Positions 4,796 to 10,482 of a stretch of 10,482 nucleotides of DNA are shown here, one piece after another. Source of the stretch: Candidatus Altarchaeales archaeon (GTDB taxonomy: Archaea > Altiarchaeota > Altiarchaeia > IMC4 > SCGC-AAA252-I15). Both the position numbers and the translations under genes were made by a program. Each line of letters opens with the position of its first letter. Positions within the stretch are counted from its first letter, which is position 1. The stretch is taken from assembly GCA_014729705.1 (NCBI GenBank), contig WJJK01000087.1, positions 1 to 10,482 of the forward strand, written 5' to 3'. Under the pieces are notes generated by a model. It was not told where the DNA came from, made no database searches, and worked only from the letters and a program-made list of their open reading frames with translations.

Positions 4796-4803
4796 TATTT
4801 ATT
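4796..4803 (+). promoter_or_regulatory. Probable TATA box for purB
   Basis: TATTTATT lies 25-32 bases ahead of the purB ATG, placing the transcription start almost exactly on the start codon. No Shine-Dalgarno motif is seen, so a leaderless message is likely. This also supports 4828 as the start. Confidence 0.55.
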
Positions 4804-4813
4804 GGCTTAGTTG

Positions 4814-4825
4814 GTTATTTATTTA
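4814..4825 (-). promoter_or_regulatory. Probable TATA box for the UbiA gene
   Basis: The minus strand reads TAAATAAATAA, about 27-38 bases ahead of the UbiA ATG. It lies between the purB TATA box and the purB start, so the two promoters overlap within the 40-bp divergent spacer. Confidence 0.5.
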
Positions 4826-4827
4826 CT

Positions 4828-6162
4828 ATGGCCGTCCACCCAATTGAATATCGATACGGCAGAGCCGAGGTAAAAAAAATATTTGAGGAGGAAACCCGCG
4901 TTAAATACATGCTTTTAACCGAGGCTGCTCTGGCTCAAGCCCACGCGAGTGTAGGCAATATACCGCAGGCGGCGGCGGATGAGATAAAAGAAAAAGCGAA
5001 ACTAGATTACGTGTGCTTAGACCGTGTAAAGGCGATTGAGGCGGAGATACACCACGACGTGATGGCGCTTGTGAAAGCCTTGGATGAGCAGTGCGGGGAT
5101 TCAGGTAAATACATACATTTGGGGGCTACAAGCAACGACGTAACCGACACAGCCCTCGCCCTGCAAATCCGAGACTATATATTTTTGCTTGAGAAAAACC
5201 TCCTTGATTTAAGAAACGTGCTGCTTAGTCAGGCTGAGAAACACAAGAAAACTGTTTGCGTGGGTCGGACTCACGCTCAACACGCAGTCCCCACCACCTA
5301 CGGCTTGAAGTTCGGTATCTGGGCGGCTGAAATGCAAAGACACCTTGAGCGGTTAAATGAGATAAAGCCCCGGATCCTGGTGGGGCAGATGACGGGGGCA
5401 GTCGGCACCCAGGCGGCCTTCGGGGAGCACGCCGCTGAAATACAAAGACAGGTTATGGTTGAGCTGGGTTTAGGATCCGTTGATTTATCTAATCAAGTGA
5501 TTCAACGAGACCGCCACAGCGAGTTCATGCTGCACCTGGCCTTGATTTCAGAGTCCCTAAACAAGTTCTCAACCGAGATAAGGAATCTTCAGAGAACTGA
5601 GATAATGGAGGTGGCAGAGGGTTTCCGGAAAAAACAGGTGGGTTCATCCACCATGCCACATAAAATGAATCCCATATACGCTGAGAGGATCTGCGGTTTA
5701 TCGCGGATAGTGAAATCCTGTGGAGTCACCTCCCTTGAAAACATACCGCTTTGGCATGAGAGGGATTTAACTAACTCAAGCCCGGAGCGGATAATCCTGC
5801 CTGAGGCGGCTATAATACTGGATTACATCCTGCAGCTTAGCATTGATTTGATGGAGAACCTGGTTTTTCACCCTGAAAACATTAAACGCAATCTAGAGAT
5901 GACCGGCGGCCGCATCATGGCTGAATCAGTTATGATAAGCTTGGTTGAGGCAGGGGTTAGCAGACAGAAAGCCCATGAGATGGTCAGGGAATGCGCACTA
6001 GAAAGCGTCAGGGAGAAAACATCCTTCAAAGATAAACTATTAGCCCACAAAGAGGTTTCAACCCACTTATCTGAAAAACAGGTTGACGAGGCTTTGGATC
6101 CGGCTAACTACGTCGGCACAGCCGAGAAGCAGGTGCAGGATTTAGCAGAGAAATACTCTTAA
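4828..6162 (+). CDS. purB: Adenylosuccinate lyase
   Basis: PurB acts twice in purine synthesis: it cleaves SAICAR to AICAR and adenylosuccinate to AMP, releasing fumarate each time. The 444-residue product has the fumarase/aspartase superfamily layout: an N-terminal MAVHPIEYRYG segment, the HLGATSNDVTDTALA block, GRTHAQHAVPTTYG with the catalytic-type His149, and the mobile signature loop GSSTMPHKMNPI (residues 272-283) carrying the catalytic Ser. It ends with the helical C-terminal domain typical of PurB. The frame stays open 44 codons further upstream, into the UbiA gene on the other strand. I chose the ATG at 4828 because homologues begin with a similar short HPIEYRYG stretch and a TATA element sits at leaderless distance. 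A tiny ORF follows after one base. Confidence 0.96.
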   Translation: MAVHPIEYRYGRAEVKKIFEEETRVKYMLLTEAALAQAHASVGNIPQAAADEIKEKAKLDYVCLDRVKAIEAEIHHDVMALVKALDEQCGDSGKYIHLGATSNDVTDTALALQIRDYIFLLEKNLLDLRNVLLSQAEKHKKTVCVGRTHAQHAVPTTYGLKFGIWAAEMQRHLERLNEIKPRILVGQMTGAVGTQAAFGEHAAEIQRQVMVELGLGSVDLSNQVIQRDRHSEFMLHLALISESLNKFSTEIRNLQRTEIMEVAEGFRKKQVGSSTMPHKMNPIYAERICGLSRIVKSCGVTSLENIPLWHERDLTNSSPERIILPEAAIILDYILQLSIDLMENLVFHPENIKRNLEMTGGRIMAESVMISLVEAGVSRQKAHEMVRECALESVREKTSFKDKLLAHKEVSTHLSEKQVDEALDPANYVGTAEKQVQDLAEKYS

Positions 6163-6163
6163 A

Positions 6164-6337
6164 GTGTTTGTTCGAAAAAAAAACGTCAAAGGACACACCT
6201 ATTATTATTTAGTGCAGTGCCACAGGCAGGAGGGTGTACCCCGACAGAAGGTGGTGAAGTATTTGGGTAGTGAGGAACCCACACCCAAGAAAGTAAAGAA
6301 AATAGAAAAACAACTTAAGTCTAACGCGAAAAAATAG
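6164..6337 (+). CDS. Small protein resembling the N-terminal module of transposases
   Basis: A GTG one base after the purB stop opens 57 codons: VFVRKKNVKGHTYYYLVQCHR, then QEGVPRQKVVKYLGS, then a Lys-rich tail. The pattern (FVRKK.VKG.TYYYLV...R.KVVKYLG) resembles the short beta-rich module at the N-terminus of IS4/IS1634-type transposases, which I recall also occurring as free-standing small archaeal proteins. No transposase catalytic domain, terminal inverted repeat or target duplication is visible here, so this is not an intact insertion sequence. The tight spacing suggests translation with purB. The module is rich in basic and aromatic residues, so nucleic-acid binding is possible, but that is only inference. 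It could be a leftover of a transposase or a domesticated small protein. Confidence 0.6.
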   Translation: MFVRKKNVKGHTYYYLVQCHRQEGVPRQKVVKYLGSEEPTPKKVKKIEKQLKSNAKK

Positions 6338-6401
6338 GCCTCAATAACCCTAACTTCCAATAAACATTGTTTTAAGTCAGAACTCCCCCATATATTCTAC
6401 A

Positions 6402-7391
6402 ATGCCTGACGTGCCTGACAGCTGCATTGAGGATTCAGGTTTCAAGCTTCTTGAAGGAGAAAAACTATACAAAATAATCAAACCCCATCCCCTGTCATTC
6501 ATTGATATGTATTTCATGTGGGTTTTAGTCATACTCCTAAGCCTCCTATTTCTGGTCTACGGCGATAGTCTGGGGGAGTTGATTGGGAACCCTGCGGCGA
6601 CCCCTCTTTTCATATACGACGGTTTCCTCAACAGTTCCTCGGAAAACCTATTAATCCGCTCCATGCCTTATCTAACCGAAACCAGGCAAGACATATATGA
6701 ATTCACTCTGCCTTTGACCACGGTTCTGAGGGAATACGCTCCAGTGTCCCTTTGGATTTTCCTGTTAACCATATTATCTATACTAGTGTCTTTTCTAAAG
6801 ATCGCTTTGAGGTGGTGCATAATACTTCCTGCGGCAGGCATAACCAGCCTCATTGTTGCGGTGGCACTGGATTTGGATCCTCGGTTCGCCTACTTTTTCG
6901 GGATACTCTTTTCTTTGGTTGGAGTATTGATGGTGGAATTGTATCGCAGGGCCCACACATTCTATGTCACCGGCTCCCGGCTTGTGACTGAAGCCACCTT
7001 CCTAACCCGCAAGAAAAACGAGTTAGGCTACGACAAAATAAACAATGTGGTGTTGGATCAAAGCTTAGTAGGTCGGGTCTTTAACTTCGGCACATTAATC
7101 CCTGCAACCGCCTCAGGGCTTGGGATGGGTGAGGACTCAGCCTACCTGGGTTTCGGCGCCGCAGGCGAAGTCGGTTCAGGCCCCTTAATTGGGGGGGGCG
7201 CTGCAGCAGGCAGGAGCATAACAGTACCCCGCACAAGAAGCATGTACTCCTTATTCGGAGTGTCAAACCCCGCTGAGATAGAGCACTTAATTTCGGCCTT
7301 AATATCCGACTTCAGGGAAGCCCCCCACCTAAAGGACATCAAAAAAACGCTGGGGCAGATGCGGGATCACATGCAGGAGGATAACCTCTGA
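6402..7391 (+). CDS. Membrane protein with C-terminal bPH2 (DUF304-like) domain
   Basis: The 329-residue product begins with a short soluble segment containing GEKLYKIIKPHPLSFIDMY, typical of bPH2-type membrane proteins. It has four hydrophobic segments (about 34-54, 115-133, 137-157 and 162-180). After the last one, RRAHTFYVTGSRLVTEATFLTRKKNELGYDKINNVVLDQSLVGRVFNFGTLIP (182-234) is the classic opening of a bacterial-type PH domain: YxVTxxRLxxExG-like strands followed by the Y-x-K-I-x-x-V segment. This domain is interrupted by a Gly/Ala-rich insert (about 237-272). An extracytoplasmic loop of roughly 60 residues (55-114) separates the first two membrane segments. Function is not known for most members. 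The gene follows the purB unit by a 64-base gap with a TTTTAAG element at 6369-6375 that could be its promoter. Its stop is one base from that of lysA on the other strand. Confidence 0.8.
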   Translation: MPDVPDSCIEDSGFKLLEGEKLYKIIKPHPLSFIDMYFMWVLVILLSLLFLVYGDSLGELIGNPAATPLFIYDGFLNSSSENLLIRSMPYLTETRQDIYEFTLPLTTVLREYAPVSLWIFLLTILSILVSFLKIALRWCIILPAAGITSLIVAVALDLDPRFAYFFGILFSLVGVLMVELYRRAHTFYVTGSRLVTEATFLTRKKNELGYDKINNVVLDQSLVGRVFNFGTLIPATASGLGMGEDSAYLGFGAAGEVGSGPLIGGGAAAGRSITVPRTRSMYSLFGVSNPAEIEHLISALISDFREAPHLKDIKKTLGQMRDHMQEDNL

Positions 7392-7392
7392 A

Positions 7393-8607
7393 CTAGACTA
7401 CTTGATCCTCATAGAGTTGCTCCAGACTCTGGCGTCGCCGTATCAGGCGGGATTCCCCCCCATCAACTAGAATTTCCGCGGGTTTAGGGATGCTGTTGTA
7501 GTTTGAGCTCATCGAAAAACCGTAGGCCCCGCCATTCTCAACCACAACTATATCCCCTTTTTCGGCTTCAGGCAGCATCCTGTCTTTACCCAGGATGTCT
7601 CCGGATTCACAGAGGTTCCCCGCCACATCATAGCTGATGCTCTCCCCGTCTTTACCCGCTAACCTTATGTGGTGGTAGGCGTCATACATTGCGGGCCGCA
7701 CAAGATCGTTGAAGCCGGCATCCGTGTTTATGAAGTTTTTTGCGGGGGTTTTTTTAATGCTGTTGACTGTGCATAAAAGCACTCCAGCCTCTGCGACGAT
7801 GTAGCGTCCAGGCTCAAACCATATCACTGGTTTATAACCCAGTTTTTCGACTCCCGCCTCAACAAGGGGTTTATAGGCTTGCGCGAAATCGTTGACTGAC
7901 GCCACCTTTTCGTTTTGATATCTAACACCTAAACCACCACCTAAGTCTATGAAATCCAGTTGAATGTTGTAGTCGTATTTGAGTTTAGCTGCGAATTCAA
8001 ACATCTTCTCCCCCGCTTCAACGAAGCCGGACATATCCCCCACGTTGCTGCCGATATGGCAGTGGATTCCAGCAACATTTAAAGACGAGTCAAGGGCCTT
8101 CTTAACAGCCTCCTCTGCTATGCCTTCCATAAAGTGCAACCCGAATTTGCTTCCAGCTAGGGCGGTTGAAATCTTGGGGTGGGTTTTCGCATCGACGTTG
8201 GGGTTAACGCGGAAGGCTATTCTATGTCCCCCCACTTTTTTGAATACATTTATTTCATCCGTGTTTCCGACGGTCACATTAACTTTAGCCTCAACTGCGG
8301 ACCTAAGATCGGATTCGGTTTTGCTGTTTGAAGTGTACATCACGTTTGCAGGCTGGAACCCGGATCTTAAGACCGCGTCAAGCTCGCCTTGAGAGACCAC
8401 GTCAGCCCCGAAACCCTCCTGCTCAATTATCTTCAAGACGTTGAGGTTGGTGTTAGCCTTAACAGCGTAGCAGGGTTTCACTTCAACTGGGAAGTCCTTG
8501 AAGGATTCCTTGAAGGCCCTGCATTTATGTTTGATTAAGTCAGCGTCATAAACGTATAATGGAGTCCCATACTCCTTGGCCAGTGATTTAAGCAACTCGT
8601 CATCCAT
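7393..8607 (-). CDS. lysA: Diaminopimelate decarboxylase
   Basis: LysA removes CO2 from meso-diaminopimelate to give lysine, the last step of the DAP pathway, using PLP. The 404-residue protein has the alanine-racemase-like barrel with the PLP lysine in CYAVKAN (Lys50), then GFGADVVSQGEL, FGLHF, HCHIGSNV, the glycine loop LGGGLGVRY, EPGRYIVAEAG, and the C-terminal beta domain with GNLCESGDIL and the substrate-binding tyrosine in GAYGFSMSSNYN. All key motifs are intact. I placed the start at the ATG 8605-8607; a TTG two codons upstream is possible. A TTTAAAT element at 8634-8640 lies at leaderless distance, directly after the stop of the trmJ-like gene, so lysA probably has its own promoter in addition to read-through. 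The gene ends one base from the convergent PH-domain gene. Confidence 0.95.
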   Translation of the reverse strand: MDDELLKSLAKEYGTPLYVYDADLIKHKCRAFKESFKDFPVEVKPCYAVKANTNLNVLKIIEQEGFGADVVSQGELDAVLRSGFQPANVMYTSNSKTESDLRSAVEAKVNVTVGNTDEINVFKKVGGHRIAFRVNPNVDAKTHPKISTALAGSKFGLHFMEGIAEEAVKKALDSSLNVAGIHCHIGSNVGDMSGFVEAGEKMFEFAAKLKYDYNIQLDFIDLGGGLGVRYQNEKVASVNDFAQAYKPLVEAGVEKLGYKPVIWFEPGRYIVAEAGVLLCTVNSIKKTPAKNFINTDAGFNDLVRPAMYDAYHHIRLAGKDGESISYDVAGNLCESGDILGKDRMLPEAEKGDIVVVENGGAYGFSMSSNYNSIPKPAEILVDGGESRLIRRRQSLEQLYEDQVV

Positions 8608-8633
8608 CGCCAACTTAATTGATTTTAAGGTAA

Positions 8634-8640
8634 TTTAAAT
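8634..8640 (-). promoter_or_regulatory. Probable TATA box for lysA
   Basis: The minus strand reads ATTTAAATT overlapping the end of the trmJ-like gene, about 27-33 bases ahead of the lysA ATG. No Shine-Dalgarno motif is seen, in keeping with a leaderless start. Confidence 0.4.
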
Positions 8641-9344
8641 CACAACCGATCTGCTATGTTGCGGAAGAAGCCAATCAAAGTATTGGATTCTCTAAGGCTT
8701 ATGAACCCCCTACCTACCACCTGTCTGAAGGTTTTTTTGATGATCATACGCTCAAACTCTTTTTCATATAGTTTGTCGGCTGTTTCGTCGAAAAAAGAAA
8801 GCAACGTGTTTTTCGCCTCACCCGATATCGGCTGGTTCTTCCGTTTCAAAAGTGTTTTCGACCTGAAAGGCTGCCTGCTAACCTCGTATAACATTACTGC
8901 CACCGCCTGAGCGAGGTTTAATACAGGGTATTTAGGGTTTGCGGGGATTGTTACCTGCAGATCGCATTCCGCTATTTGTTTGCTTGAAAGACCCTGATCC
9001 TCGGTCCCGAAAACCAAACCCACCTTACCATCCACAGACAACGCGGGCCGAAGATCCTCAGGCAGCATCGGGCTTCTATTATAGTTGCGGTTTCCCCCTG
9101 AAACCGCGGAAGTCGCCACCAAAAAATCACAATAACCCTTAACCCCCTCAAATGACTCGAAAATCTTCGCCTCATCCAATACGTCTGATTTGGCGTGCAT
9201 AGCCATAGCACGCATCTCCCCTGTTTCCTTGGGGGGGTTAACTAAAACCAGCTCCCGGAATCCGAAGTTCTTCATAACCCTTGCAACCGATCCTACATTC
9301 CCCGCGTAAAGAGGGTTAACCAACACAACACAAAACTGATCCAT
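8640..9344 (-). CDS. SPOUT-family tRNA/rRNA 2'-O-methyltransferase, TrmJ-like
   Basis: The 234-residue protein is a SpoU/SPOUT methyltransferase that transfers a methyl group from SAM to a ribose 2'-OH. It has the three family motifs: NVGSVARVMKNFGF (16-29, with the catalytic-type Asn/Arg), LVFGTEDQGLS (110-120), and IPANPKYPVLNLAQAVAVMLYE (133-154), which form the trefoil-knot cofactor site. The remaining C-terminal part (about 165-234) is helical and ends in RQVVGRGFISLRESNTLIGFFRNI, the layout of TrmJ proteins that modify position 32 of tRNAs. Archaeal TrmJ is known to make Cm32. Assignment to TrmJ, not to an rRNA enzyme, rests on length and C-terminal layout. The start is six bases from the corA stop, so the two are probably cotranscribed. 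Confidence 0.88.
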   Translation of the reverse strand: MDQFCVVLVNPLYAGNVGSVARVMKNFGFRELVLVNPPKETGEMRAMAMHAKSDVLDEAKIFESFEGVKGYCDFLVATSAVSGGNRNYNRSPMLPEDLRPALSVDGKVGLVFGTEDQGLSSKQIAECDLQVTIPANPKYPVLNLAQAVAVMLYEVSRQPFRSKTLLKRKNQPISGEAKNTLLSFFDETADKLYEKEFERMIIKKTFRQVVGRGFISLRESNTLIGFFRNIADRL

Positions 9345-9350
9345 AGTGAT

Positions 9351-10406
9351 TTAGAGCCATCTCTTCTTTTTGAAGTAGGCGGTTAAAGCCGCCGCAACCC
9401 CCGCCATAATAAACCATATTAGGGGGTACCCGTATCTATAATCCAGTTCAGGCATGTGTTTGAAGTTCATGCCGTAGACGCCTGCGATAAATGTTAAGGG
9501 TATGAAGATTGTTGCGATGATCGTCAGCGTCTTCATCACCTCATTCATGCGGTTGCTTAGACTTGATAGATAGGTATCAAGCATCCCCGACACAATATCC
9601 CGGTAGGATTCAATGGTGTCGATAACCTGTATAGTGTGGTCATAGACGTCACGGAAATAAATGCCGGTGCTCTTTTTAATCAAAGGAGATTCGGATCTCT
9701 CAAGGCCTGATATCACCTCCCTCAGAGGCCAGATACTGCGTCTTAAAGAGATGATGTCTTTCCTAAGACCCTGAATCCGCTGCATAGTCTGGTTGCTTGG
9801 GTTCTCCAGAATCTCATCCTCAAGCGCCTCGATTCTCTCCCCAAACCTCTCAAGGATCAGGAAATAATTATCCACAATCGAATCAATTAAGGCGTACAAC
9901 AAGTAGTCTGCCTTTCGTTTTCTTATTCCCCTACCTGTTCTTATCCTGTCTCTGACACCATTGAATACGTCGCCTTCATGCTCCTGGAAGGAGACCACAA
10001 AATTCTCTCCCACAAAAAAACTAATCTGCTCGGATGAGAGGTCTCCATTTATGTGCAGAAGCCTTAAAACCACGAAAACTCGCTCCCCCAACTCCTCCTT
10101 TTTAGGGCGCTGCTGAGTGTTTAAGACATCCTCTAAAACCAGGGGGTGGATGTCGAAGTATCCGCCGATTTTTTCGACGACCCCCACATCATGTATGCCG
10201 TCGACGTTAATCCAGGATACCTTGGGGCTGTCTTTTTCCGGGAGAAGCTGATTGAGATCCTCAGCCTCAAACTCCCCATAATCTTTTTCGTCATAATTTA
10301 TTACGGTTATGCGGCTTTTATCGGTTTTCCTCTCCCCCACATGAATCAAGGTCCCAGGCGGCAACCCGGATTTACGAGATAACCGGCCTTTGGATTTGGA
10401 TTTCAT
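9351..10406 (-). CDS. corA: CorA-family magnesium/cobalt transporter
   Basis: CorA proteins form homopentameric channels for Mg2+ and other divalent ions. The 351-residue product has the large cytoplasmic N-terminal domain (about 1-240), including SWINVDGIHDVGVVEKIGGYFDIHPLVLEDVL and the long stalk helices (about 185-290). The stalk is followed by two membrane segments at the C-terminus (about 293-313 and 326-345). The signature YGMNF is at 311-315 at the end of the first membrane helix, followed by the loop MPELDYRYGYP, which matches the family's usual selectivity loop. It ends in the basic tail KKKRW. An AGGAG motif sits only two bases before the ATG, closer than usual, and a TATA-like element lies upstream. 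It is the first gene of the corA - trmJ-like - lysA cluster. Confidence 0.95.
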   Translation of the reverse strand: MKSKSKGRLSRKSGLPPGTLIHVGERKTDKSRITVINYDEKDYGEFEAEDLNQLLPEKDSPKVSWINVDGIHDVGVVEKIGGYFDIHPLVLEDVLNTQQRPKKEELGERVFVVLRLLHINGDLSSEQISFFVGENFVVSFQEHEGDVFNGVRDRIRTGRGIRKRKADYLLYALIDSIVDNYFLILERFGERIEALEDEILENPSNQTMQRIQGLRKDIISLRRSIWPLREVISGLERSESPLIKKSTGIYFRDVYDHTIQVIDTIESYRDIVSGMLDTYLSSLSNRMNEVMKTLTIIATIFIPLTFIAGVYGMNFKHMPELDYRYGYPLIWFIMAGVAAALTAYFKKKRWL

Positions 10407-10408
10407 AT

Positions 10409-10413
10409 CTCCT
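10409..10413 (-). promoter_or_regulatory. Closely spaced Shine-Dalgarno for corA
   Basis: AGGAG on the minus strand ends two bases before the ATG. It is a good match to the anti-Shine-Dalgarno, but the spacing is short. No other in-frame start lies nearby. Confidence 0.5.
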
Positions 10414-10433
10414 AAATATTAATTGCTTAAGCT

Positions 10434-10440
10434 CATATAA
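10434..10440 (-). promoter_or_regulatory. Probable TATA box for corA
   Basis: The minus strand reads AGTTATATGAG, a TATA-like element whose spacing would start transcription near 10412, a few bases ahead of the ribosome-binding motif. The rest of 10441-10482 shows nothing recognisable. Confidence 0.5.
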
Positions 10441-10482
10441 CTACTTGATGAGGCACTTACAGTATGGGGCAGACGATTTGAC

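Noticed and set aside
4696..4827. N-terminal extension of purB by 44 codons
   Set aside because: It overlaps the UbiA gene on the other strand and both promoter elements, and PurB proteins normally begin near the HPIEYRYG segment.
6164..6337. Intact insertion sequence next to purB
   Set aside because: There is no catalytic domain, no terminal inverted repeat and no target-site duplication in the surrounding bases.
8611..8613. TTG start for lysA two codons upstream
   Set aside because: An ATG at 8605-8607 is at the expected leaderless distance from the TATA-like element. The two-codon difference cannot be settled from sequence, and ATG is the simpler choice.
1..10482. CRISPR array, origin or prophage
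   Set aside because: There are no regularly spaced repeats, no origin-like repeat clusters and no phage structural genes. Apart from the tRNA-flanking region and a few small or unrecognised genes, the content is housekeeping.

Overview
This window is chromosomal DNA from an archaeon. The evidence is ribosomal protein L10e followed by the short archaeal-type translation factor aEF-1beta, a UbiA prenyltransferase of the type used for ether-lipid synthesis, a tRNA-Thr split by a bulge-helix-bulge intron, and AT-rich TATA elements about 25 bases ahead of several starts. Several starts look leaderless, while others have a Shine-Dalgarno motif. I cannot place the lineage from the sequence alone. 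DAP decarboxylase and adenylosuccinate lyase suggest at least partial lysine and purine synthesis.

Left part (1-2352, all on the minus strand): the N-terminal 267 residues of a membrane-anchored thioredoxin-fold protein with a GILT-like signature run off the left edge. Next come aEF-1beta and L10e, coupled by an ATGA overlap and read from a clear TATA box, and then an unrecognised 201-residue protein. A divergent lipoprotein cyclophilin (plus strand) follows, with a 49-codon basic ORF starting directly after its stop.

Middle part (3141-3917): there is no intact protein gene here. On the minus strand it holds a decayed HepT/DUF86 (HEPN toxin) gene containing a precise 23-bp micro-inversion, then an intron-containing tRNA-Thr(GGU) with an oligo-T terminator, and immediately 5' of the tRNA a roughly 175-nt stretch packed with hairpins and closed by an 8-9 bp terminal helix. 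That element looks like an unrecognised structured RNA or a long structured tRNA leader.

Right part (3918-10482): a UbiA-family lipid prenyltransferase and purB diverge from a 40-bp intergenic region holding two opposed TATA boxes. purB is followed by a 57-codon orphan of a transposase-type N-terminal module, then by a membrane protein with a C-terminal bPH2-type domain. On the opposite strand a corA - trmJ-like - lysA cluster converges on it with a single base between the stop codons. These are mostly housekeeping functions: translation, tRNA modification, membrane lipid, purine and lysine synthesis, and Mg2+ transport. The most unusual material is in the 3.1-3.9 kb tRNA-flanking region.
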